Positions 33,295 to 41,766 of a stretch of 64,000 nt of DNA are shown one piece after another (the first letter of the stretch is position 1; each line of letters begins with the position of its first letter). The stretch covers positions 103,109-167,108 of the forward strand of contig NZ_CAJHCR010000016.1 in assembly GCF_904848585.1 (NCBI RefSeq). The letters are read 5' to 3'. The notes beneath the pieces are model-generated. The model worked only from the letters and a program-made list of their open reading frames with translations. It was not told where the DNA came from and made no database searches. This DNA comes from Paraburkholderia kirstenboschensis. Lineage in GTDB: Bacteria; Pseudomonadota; Gammaproteobacteria; Burkholderiales; Burkholderiaceae. The translations under genes were made by a program, and so were the position numbers.

Positions 33295-33729
33295 TTACTC
33301 GGCAAAAGAGCCGCCGGCTGCTTCAATAGCAGCGCGCGCACCCTTCGTCGCACCCAGACCCTTCACAACGATCTTGCGCTTGAGCTCGCCCGTCGCGATG
33401 ATCTTGGCGCTCTTGATCAGCTCGCCAACCAGACCGGCTTGCTTCAGAGCCAACAGATCGACTTCGTCGACCGGCAGCTTTTCCAGATCGGAGAGACGCA
33501 CTTCACCAACGAATTCCTTCGTCAGCGAGGTGAAGCCACGCTTCGGCAGGCGACGTTGCAACGGCATTTGACCGCCTTCGAAGCCAACCTTGTGAAAGCC
33601 GCCCGAACGCGACTTCTGACCCTTGTGACCACGGCCGGCGGTCTTGCCGAGGCCGGAGCCGATGCCTCGACCAACGCGACGCTTTGCGTGCTTCGCGCCT
33701 TCAGCCGGCTTCAGGTTATTCAATTCCAT
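33295..33729 (-). CDS. rplO: 50S ribosomal protein L15
   Basis: 144 residues from ATG 33729 (MELNNLKPAEGAKHAKRRVG). Gly/Lys-rich N-terminal extension GRGIGSGLGKTAGRGHKGQKSRSGG, then FEGGQMPLQRRLPKRGF, both diagnostic. A late-assembly 50S protein that contacts 23S domains II and V. Located between rpmD and secY as usual. Confidence 0.97.
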   Translation of the reverse strand: MELNNLKPAEGAKHAKRRVGRGIGSGLGKTAGRGHKGQKSRSGGFHKVGFEGGQMPLQRRLPKRGFTSLTKEFVGEVRLSDLEKLPVDEVDLLALKQAGLVGELIKSAKIIATGELKRKIVVKGLGATKGARAAIEAAGGSFAE

Positions 33730-33758
33730 TATCAACTCCTTGAGTCCCGGTCAGCCGC

Positions 33759-33941
33759 TTAGCTGATGACCTTAACGAGGTACGAAACCTTGTTGATCAT
33801 GCCGCGTACGGCCGGCGTGTCCTGCAACTCGCTAACCGAGTTGAGTCGGCGCAGACCGAGGCCACGCACCGTTGCACGGTGCGTTTCGCGGGTGCCGATC
33901 AGGCTCTTGACGAGCTGGACCTTGACAGTTTTATCAGACAT
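33759..33941 (-). CDS. rpmD: 50S ribosomal protein L30
   Basis: 60 residues from ATG 33941 (MSDKTVKVQLVKSLIG). The core ATVRGLGLRRLNSVSELQDTPAVRGMINKV is the family signature. Small 50S protein, absent from some bacteria but present here between rpsE and rplO, 10 bp after the rpsE stop. The longer open frame upstream overlaps rpsE and is not used. Confidence 0.96.
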   Translation of the reverse strand: MSDKTVKVQLVKSLIGTRETHRATVRGLGLRRLNSVSELQDTPAVRGMINKVSYLVKVIS

Positions 33942-33951
33942 GGTGTCCACC

Positions 33952-34470
33952 TTAGCCCAGAATATCTTCGACGGACTTGCCGCGCTTCGCCGCGATGTCA
34001 CCCGGCGTGGACTGCTTGCGCAGACCGTCGAGCGTTGCACGAACGAGGTTATACGGGTTCGTCGAACCGTGGCTTTTGGCCACAACGTTCTGCACGCCCA
34101 TCACGTCGAACACTGCGCGCATCGGACCGCCAGCGATCACACCGGTACCGTCCTTCGCCGGAGCGAGGAGGACCATCGATGCGCCATGCTTGCCGTGCAC
34201 TTCGTGTTGCAGGGTACCGTTCTTCAGCGGCACCTTGAACATGTTGCGGCGGGCTTGTTCCATCGCCTTCTGAACAGCGACAGGCACTTCCTTCGCCTTG
34301 CCCTTGCCCATACCGACGCGGCCATCACCGTCGCCGACCACGGTCAGTGCGGCGAAACCGAGAATACGGCCACCCTTCACAACCTTGGTCACGCGGTTGA
34401 CCGAAATCATCTTTTCGCGCAGGCCGTCGTCGCGTTCGTCAGCCTGAACTTTCGCTTGCATCTTTGCCAT
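33952..34470 (-). CDS. rpsE: 30S ribosomal protein S5
   Basis: 172 residues. N-terminal dsRNA-binding-type domain (DGLREKMISVNRVTKVVKGGRILGFAALTVVGDGDGRVGMGKGKAKEVP), then the second domain with GPMRAVFDVMGVQNVVAKSHGSTNPYNLVRAT. The Gly-rich loop, where spectinomycin-resistance changes occur, appears unaltered. It helps decoding fidelity together with S4 and S12. Confidence 0.97.
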   Translation of the reverse strand: MAKMQAKVQADERDDGLREKMISVNRVTKVVKGGRILGFAALTVVGDGDGRVGMGKGKAKEVPVAVQKAMEQARRNMFKVPLKNGTLQHEVHGKHGASMVLLAPAKDGTGVIAGGPMRAVFDVMGVQNVVAKSHGSTNPYNLVRATLDGLRKQSTPGDIAAKRGKSVEDILG

Positions 34471-34484
34471 GACGAATTCTTCCC

Positions 34485-34850
34485 TTAGAACTTGAGTCCG
34501 GCTTCGCGCGCCGCATCAGCCAGCGCTTTCACGCGGCCGTGGTAACGGAAACCCGAACGGTCGAAGGCGACGGATTCGATGCCGGCAGCCTTAGCCTTTT
34601 CTGCGATGCGCTTACCGATCAGCGTGGCAGCAGCGACATTGCCGCCCTTGCCCGTTTGATCAGCCAGTTGCGCACGCACTTCGGCCTCGAGCGTCGACGC
34701 GCTGGCGAGCACCTTGGTGCCGCACGGCGAGAACACTTGCGCATAGATGTGCGTGTTCGTGCGATGCACGGCGAGACGCGCGACCTGCAGCTCAGCGATC
34801 TTGATACGCGTCTGACGAGCGCGGCGCAGGCGAGATTGAGTCTTATCCAT
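34485..34850 (-). CDS. rplR: 50S ribosomal protein L18
   Basis: 121 residues. A basic start (MDKTQSRLRRARQTRIKI) is followed by RLAVHRTNTHIYAQVFSPCGTKVLASASTLE and the C-terminal GKRIAEKAKAAGIESVAFDRSGFRYHGRVKALADAAREAGLKF. Binds 5S rRNA in the central protuberance together with L5. 12 bp after rplF. Confidence 0.97.
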   Translation of the reverse strand: MDKTQSRLRRARQTRIKIAELQVARLAVHRTNTHIYAQVFSPCGTKVLASASTLEAEVRAQLADQTGKGGNVAAATLIGKRIAEKAKAAGIESVAFDRSGFRYHGRVKALADAAREAGLKF

Positions 34851-34862
34851 GATTGCGCACCC

Positions 34863-35393
34863 TTACTTCTTCTTCGTTTCTTTGAGGATCACGACCTCGT
34901 TGGCGTAGCGCACACCCTTGCCCTTATAGGGCTCCGGCGGACGATAGCCGCGCACTTCTGCAGCGACCTGGCCAACTTTCTGCTTGTCGATCCCCTTGAT
35001 CACGATTTCGGTTTGCGACGGGGTTTCAGCCTTCACGCCTTCCGGCATCTGGTGCACCACGGGGTGCGAGAAACCCAGCGACAGGTTCAACTTGTCGCCT
35101 TGCGCCTGTGCGCGGTAACCGACGCCAACCAGCGTCAGCTTGCGCTCGAAACCCTTCGTCACGCCGTTCACCATGTTCGCCACCAGTGCGCGCATCGTGC
35201 CCGACATCGCATTCGCTTCGCGGCTTTCGTCAACCGGCTCGATCTTCAGAATGCCGTTGTCGTTCACCACTTTCACGAGGCGGTTAGCCGCCTGCGTAAT
35301 CGTACCCAGCGGGCCCTTGACGGTAATGCGATCGTCGCTCAGGGCCACTTCTGCGCCTTGCAGCGCGATCGGGCTTTTACCTACTCGAGACAT
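34863..35393 (-). CDS. rplF: 50S ribosomal protein L6
   Basis: 176 residues: MSRVGKSPIALQGAEVALSD and a tandem pair of L6 domains. The second carries VGYRAQAQGDKLNLSLGFSHPVVHQMPEG and the signature GQVAAEVRGYRPPEPYKGKGVRYANE. Located near the sarcin-ricin loop and factor-binding site. Standard spc position between rpsH and rplR. Confidence 0.97.
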   Translation of the reverse strand: MSRVGKSPIALQGAEVALSDDRITVKGPLGTITQAANRLVKVVNDNGILKIEPVDESREANAMSGTMRALVANMVNGVTKGFERKLTLVGVGYRAQAQGDKLNLSLGFSHPVVHQMPEGVKAETPSQTEIVIKGIDKQKVGQVAAEVRGYRPPEPYKGKGVRYANEVVILKETKKK

Positions 35394-35411
35394 GTTTCTC
35401 TCCTTTCGGCC

Positions 35412-35807
35412 TTAAGCGACGTAGCAGATGACTTCGCCGCCAACGCCCGTTGCACGCGCCTTGCGGTCCGTCATCACGCCCTTCGGCGTCGACACGATTG
35501 CCACGCCGAGGCCATTCATGACCACGGGGATGTCGTTACGGCCGCGGTACACACGCAGACCAGGCTTTGAGACGCGTTCAATGCGCTCAATCACCGGACG
35601 GCCAGCGTAGTACTTCAACACGATATTCAATTCAGACTTCGCACCTTCGGACTTCACTGCGAAATCATCGATATAGCCTTCGTCCTTCAGGACCTGCGCA
35701 ATCGCAACCTTGACTTTCGACGAGGGCATAGTCACCGAGACTTTCTCAACCATCTGCGCGTTGCGGATGCGAGTCAGCATATCGGCGATAGGATCACTCA
35801 TGCTCAT
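35412..35807 (-). CDS. rpsH: 30S ribosomal protein S8
   Basis: 131 residues: [22 protein letters not shown] and the C-terminal [34 protein letters not shown], both diagnostic. Binds the 16S central domain; in E. coli it is the translational repressor of the spc operon, acting at the rplE start. I cannot show that site here by eye. Confidence 0.97.
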
Positions 35808-35821
35808 TTACGTTTCTCCTA

Positions 35822-36127
35822 TTACCAGCTCGCCTTGGTCAGGCCAGGGATCTCGCCGCGGAACGCGATTTCGCGAATCTTGTTACGCGCCAGCCCGAAT
35901 TTACGGAACGTACCGCGCGGACGACCAGTAATCGCGCAACGATTGCGCTTACGGGTCGGGTTAGAGTTGCGCGGCAGTTGTTGCAGTTCCAGACGTGCTG
36001 CGTAATGCTCTTCGTCCGACTTGCTCATATCGCCAATGATCGCCTTCAACTCTGCACGCTTGGGCGCGTACTTAGCAGCGAGGCGAGCACGCTTCTTTTC
36101 ACGTTCGATCAGTGCCAGTTTAGCCAC
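35822..36127 (-). CDS. rpsN: 30S ribosomal protein S14
   Basis: 101 residues of the long, zinc-free type. MAKLALIEREKKRARLAAKYAPKR, then RNRCAITGRPRGTFRKFGLARNKIREIAFRGEIPGLTKASW. The CxxC pairs of the short C+ form are missing, as expected for this type. 30S head protein contacting S3 and S10. 7 bp after rplE. Confidence 0.97.
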   Translation of the reverse strand: MAKLALIEREKKRARLAAKYAPKRAELKAIIGDMSKSDEEHYAARLELQQLPRNSNPTRKRNRCAITGRPRGTFRKFGLARNKIREIAFRGEIPGLTKASW

Positions 36128-36134
36128 GGTAACC

Positions 36135-36674
36135 TCAGTTTCTGAACGGGAACTTGAAGCTGGCGAGCAGAGCCTTTGCTTCGTCGTCGGTCTTCGCAGT
36201 CGTCGTGATGCTGATGTTCAGCCCACGCAGTGCGTCGATCTTGTCGTAGTCGATTTCGGGGAAAATGATCTGCTCTTTCACACCGATGTTGTAGTTGCCG
36301 CGACCGTCGAACGCACGACCCGACACGCCACGGAAGTCGCGCACACGGGGGAGCGCAACCGTCACGAAACGGTCCAGAAATTCGTACATTGCCTGACCAC
36401 GCAACGTGACCATTGCACCGATCGGGTAGCCCTGACGGATCTTGAAGCCAGCGATTGCCTTGCGTGCCTTCGTGATCACCGGCTTCTGGCCTGCGATCTT
36501 CGTCAGGTCGCCAACGGCGTTTTCGATGATCTTCTTGTCAGCAACCGCTTCGCCAAGGCCCATGTTCAGGGTGATCTTGGTGATGCGCGGCACTTCCATC
36601 ACGGACTTGTAACCGAACTTTTCGATGAGGCCGGGTACAACCTTTTCTTTGTAAAACTCTTGCAAACGAGCCAT
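36135..36674 (-). CDS. rplE: 50S ribosomal protein L5
   Basis: 179 residues. Signatures are MEVPRITKITLNMGLGEAVADKK, QKPVITKARKAIAGFKIRQGYPIGAMVTLRG and the C-terminal GVKEQIIFPEIDYDKIDALRGLNI. Binds 5S rRNA and touches the P-site tRNA. 17 bp after rplX. Confidence 0.97.
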   Translation of the reverse strand: MARLQEFYKEKVVPGLIEKFGYKSVMEVPRITKITLNMGLGEAVADKKIIENAVGDLTKIAGQKPVITKARKAIAGFKIRQGYPIGAMVTLRGQAMYEFLDRFVTVALPRVRDFRGVSGRAFDGRGNYNIGVKEQIIFPEIDYDKIDALRGLNISITTTAKTDDEAKALLASFKFPFRN

Positions 36675-36691
36675 TTTTTTACTCCGCAGCG

Positions 36692-37000
36692 TCAGGCGCT
36701 CAGCTCGGCACCAGTCGTCTTAAGGAAACGGACTTTCTTGTCTCCTTCGACCTTGATGCCTACACGCGACGCCTTGCCATTCGCGTCGACCAATGCGACG
36801 TTCGAAATTTGCAGCGGCATCGTCTTGGCTTCCACACCACCCGTCGTACCCTTCATCGGGTTCGGCTTGACGTGTTTCTTGACGAGGTTGATACCCTCGA
36901 CAATGACCTTGCCTTCGCCAACGGACAGCACGACGCCGCGCTTGCCTTTATCTTTGCCGGTGATGACGATAACTTCGTCACCTTTGCGAATCTTGTTCAT
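36692..37000 (-). CDS. rplX: 50S ribosomal protein L24
   Basis: 102 residues: MNKIRKGDEVIVITGKDKGKRG is the KOW motif, followed by GINLVKKHVKPNPMKGTTGGVEAKTMPLQISNVAL. Assembly initiator of the 50S subunit at the tunnel exit. 9 bp after rplN. Confidence 0.97.
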   Translation of the reverse strand: MNKIRKGDEVIVITGKDKGKRGVVLSVGEGKVIVEGINLVKKHVKPNPMKGTTGGVEAKTMPLQISNVALVDANGKASRVGIKVEGDKKVRFLKTTGAELSA

Positions 37001-37009
37001 CGCGACTCC

Positions 37010-37378
37010 TTACAGCACTTCAGGTGCCAACGAAACGATCTTCATAAATCGTTCGCTGCGCAACTCGCGCGTGACAGGCCCGAAAATACGGGTGCCAATA
37101 GGTTCGAGCTTGGCATTCAACAACACTGCGGCGTTGCCATCGAACTTGATCAGCGAGCCGTCCTGACGGCGCACGCCCTTGGCGGTGCGAACCACCACGG
37201 CGTTATAAATTTCGCCTTTCTTCACGCGCCCGCGCGGCGTTGCTTCTTTGACGGTCACCTTGATGATGTCGCCAATGCTGGCATAACGACGCTTCGAGCC
37301 GCCGAGCACCTTGATGCACATGACTTCACGCGCACCCGTGTTGTCGGCCACTTCAAGCCGAGTTTCGGTCTGGATCAT
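37010..37378 (-). CDS. rplN: 50S ribosomal protein L14
   Basis: 122 residues: MIQTETRLEVADNTGAREVMCIKVLGGS and GDIIKVTVKEATPRGRVKKGEIYNAVVVRT are diagnostic. Forms an intersubunit bridge and binds the silencing factor RsfS. It is the first gene after a 289-bp spacer that holds an internal promoter, so rplN opens a separately boosted spc-type transcription unit. Confidence 0.97.
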   Translation of the reverse strand: MIQTETRLEVADNTGAREVMCIKVLGGSKRRYASIGDIIKVTVKEATPRGRVKKGEIYNAVVVRTAKGVRRQDGSLIKFDGNAAVLLNAKLEPIGTRIFGPVTRELRSERFMKIVSLAPEVL

Positions 37379-37586
37379 GGTTTATCTTTCCCAACTTAAT
37401 CCGGTCACACCACCATGGCGTACCCGGTCAGTCTTGGTCCCGTCAGCCAATCGGCTGCTTGGGTTAGAACAGCAGCGACGGCAAACGAAACCCGCCATCG
37501 CAATCCGGTGAATCCTTCGGGACAGACTGGCGCCTGAACCGCTTCCCCCACCAACTTCGCCCGCGACGGGGCTCCCATAAAGAGGG

Positions 37587-37623
37587 AAGACCGAGATTAT
37601 AACAAATAATCTCGGTCTTGCAA
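37587..37623 (-). promoter_or_regulatory. Internal promoter of rplN-spc genes inside a 14-bp inverted repeat
   Basis: AAGACCGAGATTAT (37587-37600) and ATAATCTCGGTCTT (37606-37619) form a perfect 14-bp inverted repeat with a 5-nt loop. On the minus strand TTGCAA (37618-37623) stands 16 bp from TATAAT (37596-37601), so the -10 lies in one arm and the loop edge. A transcript would have a leader of about 210 nt before rplN. No T-run follows the hairpin, so it is not a simple terminator. Confidence 0.65.
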
Positions 37624-37667
37624 GCGAAATCTACTGCGATTTCAACAACTTCTACTACTTAGCGGCG

Positions 37668-37940
37668 TCAGATGACGCGAGCAGCCTCGACCAGGCGAGC
37701 CACAACCCAAGCCTTCGTCTTCGAAATCGGACGAGTTTCCTGGATTTCAACGAGGTCACCCTCGTTGTACGTGTTCGCGTCGTCGTGCGCGTGGTACTTC
37801 TTCGAGCGCACAACGTACTTGCCGTAGATCGGGTGCTTCACGCGGTGCTCAACCAGCACGGTGACCGTCTTGTCCATCTTGTTGCTGACGACCTTGCCGA
37901 CCAGCGTCCGCTTGAGCGAGGTTTTTACGCTATCGTTCAT
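37668..37940 (-). CDS. rpsQ: 30S ribosomal protein S17
   Basis: 90 residues: [68 protein letters not shown] is the entire family core (OB fold). Binds the 16S 5' domain. It overlaps the rpmC stop by 4 bp (ATGA) and is followed by the spacer that contains the internal promoter before rplN. Confidence 0.97.
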
Positions 37941-38131
37941 TTCTGGTTCGCCTTCTCAGTCAGGACGGTCCGCACACGTGCGATGTCGCGACGAACCTTT
38001 TTCAGCTGGCTCGTGTTCGTGAGCTGCTGGGTCGCGAGTTGCATGCGCAGGCCGAATTGCGCCTTCAGCAGGTCCGACAGCTCCTTGTTGAGCGCGGCCT
38101 GGTCTTTCTGGTGAAGTTCGGAAGCCTTCAT
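37937..38131 (-). CDS. rpmC: 50S ribosomal protein L29
   Basis: 64 residues from ATG 38131 ([20 protein letters not shown]); an ATG one codon earlier is equally open. The helical hairpin with [37 protein letters not shown] is diagnostic. Near the tunnel exit, part of the docking site for trigger factor and SRP. Overlaps rpsQ (ATGA). Confidence 0.97.
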
Positions 38132-38141
38132 CATTTGCTCC

Positions 38142-38558
38142 TTAGGCGCCGAGCTGACGCACGATGAAGGTCGTCTTGAGCGGCAGCTTAGCTGCAGCCA
38201 GACGGAACGCTTCGCGTGCCAGCTCTTCGGTTACGCCGTCCATTTCGTACAGCATCTTGCCCGGTTGAATCTCTGCGACGTAGTACTCAGGGTTACCTTT
38301 ACCGTTACCCATACGTACTTCAGCCGGCTTGTGCGAGATCGGCTTGTCCGGGAAGATGCGGATCCAGATGCGGCCACCACGCTTGATGTGACGCGTCATT
38401 GCACGACGTGCCGCTTCAATCTGGCGCGCGGTCAGGCGACCACGACCGATAGCCTTCAGGCCGAACTCACCGAACGACACCGCGTTACCGCGGGTAGCGA
38501 CACCGGTGTTACGACCTTTCTGCTCTTTGCGATACTTTCTGCGTTTCGGTTGCAGCAT
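38142..38558 (-). CDS. rplP: 50S ribosomal protein L16
   Basis: 138 residues: MLQPKRRKYRKEQKGRNTG, then TARQIEAARRAMTRHIKRGGRIWIRIFPDKPISHKPAEVRMGNGKG and VAEIQPGKMLYEMDGV. Organises the A-site tRNA corridor. The Arg in the KPAEVRMGKGKG-type loop, hydroxylated in some bacteria, is present. 7 bp from rpmC, 2 bp from rpsC. Confidence 0.97.
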   Translation of the reverse strand: MLQPKRRKYRKEQKGRNTGVATRGNAVSFGEFGLKAIGRGRLTARQIEAARRAMTRHIKRGGRIWIRIFPDKPISHKPAEVRMGNGKGNPEYYVAEIQPGKMLYEMDGVTEELAREAFRLAAAKLPLKTTFIVRQLGA

Positions 38559-38560
38559 CG

Positions 38561-39367
38561 TTATTCTCCAGTCTTCCCGTCGCCGCCGGCACCGCCAGCA
38601 CGACGAGGAGCGCCACGGCGTGCACCTGCCGGGCCACCACCTTCACCATCGCGACGCGGACGGCGATCGCCACCCGGACGTGCGTTGCGGCGCGGACGCT
38701 TTTCTTCGGCGACTTCTTCAACCACAGGTGCGTCGTTGCGGCCGAGCGTATCGCCCTTGTAGACCCACACCTTCACGCCGATGATGCCGTACGTCGTCTT
38801 CGCTTCCGAAGTTGCGTAGTCGATATCTGCACGCAGCGTATGAAGCGGAACGCGACCTTCGCGATACCATTCCGTACGGGCGATTTCGATACCGTTCAGA
38901 CGGCCAGCGCTCATGATCTTGATGCCTTGAGCACCGAGACGCATTGCGTTTTGCATCGCACGTTTCATCGCGCGGCGGAACATGATCCGGCGCTCGAGCT
39001 GTTGCGTGATCGAGTCGGCGATGAGTTGCGCATCGGTTTCCGGCTTGCGGATTTCTTCGATGTTGACGTGGACCGGAACGCCCATGCGGCGTTGCAGTTC
39101 CGACTTCAGCAGTTCGATATCCTCGCCCTTCTTACCGATGACCACACCCGGACGCGAGCTATAAATCGTGATGCGCGCGTTTTTCGCCGGACGCTCGATA
39201 ACGACGCGACCAACCGAAGCGTTCTTCAGCTTCTTCTTCAGGTATTCACGAACACCGATGTCTTCCTGCAACATCGCCGCGAAATTGTTGTTGTTCGCGT
39301 ACCAACGCGACGCCCAATTGCGGCTGACGGCCAAACGGAAGCCAGTCGGATGAATTTTCTGTCCCAT
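38561..39367 (-). CDS. rpsC: 30S ribosomal protein S3
   Basis: 268 residues, longer than E. coli S3 (233). MGQKIHPTGFRLAVSRNWASRWYA, a KH domain with ITIYSSRPGVVIGKKGEDIE, then the C-terminal domain (GRLNGIEIARTEWYREGRVPLHTLRADIDYATSEAKTTYGIIGVKVW). The extra about 45 residues form a Gly/Arg-rich basic tail (RRNARPGGDRRPRRDGEGGG) common in Burkholderiales. With S4 and S5 it lines the mRNA entry. Confidence 0.97.
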   Translation of the reverse strand: MGQKIHPTGFRLAVSRNWASRWYANNNNFAAMLQEDIGVREYLKKKLKNASVGRVVIERPAKNARITIYSSRPGVVIGKKGEDIELLKSELQRRMGVPVHVNIEEIRKPETDAQLIADSITQQLERRIMFRRAMKRAMQNAMRLGAQGIKIMSAGRLNGIEIARTEWYREGRVPLHTLRADIDYATSEAKTTYGIIGVKVWVYKGDTLGRNDAPVVEEVAEEKRPRRNARPGGDRRPRRDGEGGGPAGARRGAPRRAGGAGGDGKTGE

Positions 39368-39378
39368 CGTATGACCCC

Positions 39379-39708
39379 TTAATTCCCGACCGTCACAGTG
39401 ATGTGACAGGATTGCTTCTCGATGCGGTTACCGCGGCCTTTAGCGCGCGCGGTAAAACGCTTGAGCGACGCAGCCTTGTCGATGTAGATGCTCGTGATCT
39501 TGAGCTCATCGATATCGGCGCCTTCGTTATGCTCCGCATTCGCGATCGCCGACAGCACGACCTTTTTCACGATTCCCGCAGCCTTCTTCGGCGAGAACGT
39601 CAGAACGTTCAGCGCCTTGTCGACCGGCAAACCGCGGATCTGGTCAGCCACAAGGCGCGTTTTCTGCGCCGAGATGCGGGCACCGCGATGAATTGCTTTC
39701 ACTTCCAT
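39379..39708 (-). CDS. rplV: 50S ribosomal protein L22
   Basis: 109 residues: MEVKAIHRGARISAQKTRLVADQIRGLPVDKALNVLTF and the beta-hairpin tip KRFTARAKGRGNRIEKQSCHITV that reaches into the exit tunnel. No insertion or deletion of the macrolide-resistance type is seen in the loop. Between rpsS and rpsC. Confidence 0.97.
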   Translation of the reverse strand: MEVKAIHRGARISAQKTRLVADQIRGLPVDKALNVLTFSPKKAAGIVKKVVLSAIANAEHNEGADIDELKITSIYIDKAASLKRFTARAKGRGNRIEKQSCHITVTVGN

Positions 39709-39718
39709 CTTGAGCCCC

Positions 39719-39994
39719 TTATTTCTTAGCCTTCTTGTCGGCTGCGTGACCCTTGAACGTACGGGTCAGTGCGAACTCGCCAAGCTTGTGGCCGACCATG
39801 TTTTCCGAGATGTACACCGGAACGTGTTGACGGCCGTTATGAACGGCGATCGTCAGACCGATGAAATCCGGGAGGATCGTCGAGCGACGCGACCAGGTTT
39901 TGATCGGCTTCTTATCCCGCGAAGCTGCTGCCGCCTCAACTTTCTTCAGCAAATGGGCGTCGCAGAACGGACCTTTTTTTACAGAACGTGCCAT
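39719..39994 (-). CDS. rpsS: 30S ribosomal protein S19
   Basis: 91 residues: [67 protein letters not shown]. Forms a complex with S13 in the 30S head. 10-bp gaps on both sides. Confidence 0.97.
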
Positions 39995-40004
39995 TGCCTA
40001 CTCC

Positions 40005-40832
40005 TTAACGCTTGTGACGGCGCTGGACGATCATGCTCGTCGTGCGCTTGTTGCTGCGGGTGCGATAACCCTTAGCAGGCGTGCCCCACGGGCTCACCGG
40101 ATCGCGACCTGCAGCCGTCTTGCCTTCACCACCACCGTGCGGGTGATCGACCGGGTTCATTGCAACGCCGCGCACCGTCGGGCGGATACCGCGCCAGCGG
40201 TTTGCGCCAGCCTTACCGATTTGACGGAGGCTATGCTCTTCGTTGCCAACTTCACCGATCGTCGCGCGGCACTCGACGTGAACGCGGCGGATTTCACCTG
40301 AGCGCAGGCGGACCTGTGCGTAGATGCCTTCACGAGCCAGCAACATCGCCGACGTACCAGCCGAACGCGCCATTTGCGCACCCTTGCCCGGCAGCATTTC
40401 GATGCAGTGAATCGTCGTACCGACCGGAATGTTGCGGATCGGCAGCGTGTTGCCTGCGCGGATCGGCGCTTCAGAACCGGACATCAGCTGCTGGCCGACG
40501 GTAAGACCCTTCGGAGCAATGATGTAACGGCGCTCGCCGTCTGCATACAGAACCAGCGCGATGTTCGCGCTACGGTTCGGATCGTATTCGAGACGTTCGA
40601 CCTTCGCTGCGATACCGTCCTTGTTGCGACGGAAATCGACGACACGGTAGTGATGCTTGTGACCACCACCCTTGTGACGCGTGGTGATGTGGCCATTGTT
40701 GTTACGGCCGGCGGTCGAGGATTGCGAGTCGAGCAGCGGTGCGAACGGCTTGCCCTTGTACAGATCCTTGTTGACCACCTTGACCATCGCGCGGCGACCC
40801 GGCGAAGTCGGCTTAACTTTAACGATTGCCAT
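40005..40832 (-). CDS. rplB: 50S ribosomal protein L2
   Basis: 275 residues. The basic start MAIVKVKPTSPGRRAMVKV, GRNNNGHITTRHKGGGHKHHYRVVDFRRNKDGI, and the highly conserved VRGVAMNPVDHPHGGGEGK with the essential His near the peptidyl-transferase centre. C-terminal SPWGTPAKGYRTRSNKRT. 2 bp after rplW. Confidence 0.97.
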   Translation of the reverse strand: MAIVKVKPTSPGRRAMVKVVNKDLYKGKPFAPLLDSQSSTAGRNNNGHITTRHKGGGHKHHYRVVDFRRNKDGIAAKVERLEYDPNRSANIALVLYADGERRYIIAPKGLTVGQQLMSGSEAPIRAGNTLPIRNIPVGTTIHCIEMLPGKGAQMARSAGTSAMLLAREGIYAQVRLRSGEIRRVHVECRATIGEVGNEEHSLRQIGKAGANRWRGIRPTVRGVAMNPVDHPHGGGEGKTAAGRDPVSPWGTPAKGYRTRSNKRTTSMIVQRRHKR

Positions 40833-40834
40833 GA

Positions 40835-41149
40835 TTACTTGGCCTCCGCTTCAAAGTTGATTTCCTGGCCGGGCTTCAGGCAGACGTACGCCTTCTTCAC
40901 GTCTTTGCGCTTGCCCATGAAGCGGCCAAAGCGCTTGGCTTTGCCCTTCGAGACCAGCACGTTGACGGAATTGACTTCCACCTTGAACAGCAGCTCGACT
41001 GCAGCTTTCACTTCCTGCTTCGTGGCATCGGGCGCGACTTCGAACACGACTTGCTCGTTCTTGTCGGCCACCAGCGTCGCCTTTTCGGAGATCACCGGCG
41101 CGAGCAGGACCTGCATCAAACGATGATCGTTTTTGCGAATCTCGCTCAT
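40835..41149 (-). CDS. rplW: 50S ribosomal protein L23
   Basis: 104 residues: RLMQVLLAPVISEKATLVADKNEQVVFEVAPDATKQEVKAAVELLFKVEVNSVNVLVSKGKAKRFGRFMGKRKDVKKAYVCLKPGQEI. Docking site for trigger factor and SRP at the tunnel exit. It overlaps rplD by 4 bp (ATGA). Confidence 0.97.
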   Translation of the reverse strand: MSEIRKNDHRLMQVLLAPVISEKATLVADKNEQVVFEVAPDATKQEVKAAVELLFKVEVNSVNVLVSKGKAKRFGRFMGKRKDVKKAYVCLKPGQEINFEAEAK

Positions 41150-41766
41150 GACAGCAACTCCTCGATCTGGGCGACCGCAGCCTTCGTGATCAGGATCTTC
41201 TTGAAGTAGATCAGCGACAGCGGGTCGGCGTAACGCGGCTCGACAACCGCCACATGGGCGAGGTTGCGCGACGCGAGGTACAGGTTTTCGTCAACCGTGT
41301 CGGTAATCACCAGCACGGAGTCGAGACCCATCGCCTTGAATTTTTCGGCCAGCAGCTTGGTCTTCGGCGCCTCGAGCGTCAGCTCGTCGACAACCGAGAT
41401 ACGGCCTTCGCGGGCCAGCTGCGAGAAGATCGAGCAGAGACCTGCGCGATGCATCTTCTTGTTGACCTTGTGCGAAAAGTTTTCTTCCGGCGAATTCGGG
41501 AAGATCCGGCCACCGCCGCGCCACAACGGGCTCGACGACATACCGGCACGGGCACGGCCCGTACCCTTCTGGCGCCACGGCTTCTTGGTCGTGTGCTTGA
41601 CTTGCTCACGATCCTTCTGCGCGCGGTTGCCGCTGCGGGCATTCGCTTGATACGCAACCACCACCTGGTGAATCAGGGCTTCGTTGTAATCGCGGCCGAA
41701 CACGACGTCCGACGCGCTAACGCCTGCACCTTCCTGACCATTGGCATTCAGGAGCTTAAGTTCCAT
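41146..41766 (-). CDS. rplD: 50S ribosomal protein L4
   Basis: 206 residues. The tunnel loop SGNRAQKDREQVKHTTKKPWRQKGTGRARAGMSSSPLWRGGG (about 45-86) is intact. The C-terminal domain has LLAEKFKAMGLDSVLVITD. L4 of E. coli also represses the S10 operon by attenuation; here rpsJ is separated from rplC by a 201-bp spacer, so that control may differ. One-base overlap with rplC. Confidence 0.97.
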   Translation of the reverse strand: MELKLLNANGQEGAGVSASDVVFGRDYNEALIHQVVVAYQANARSGNRAQKDREQVKHTTKKPWRQKGTGRARAGMSSSPLWRGGGRIFPNSPEENFSHKVNKKMHRAGLCSIFSQLAREGRISVVDELTLEAPKTKLLAEKFKAMGLDSVLVITDTVDENLYLASRNLAHVAVVEPRYADPLSLIYFKKILITKAAVAQIEELLS

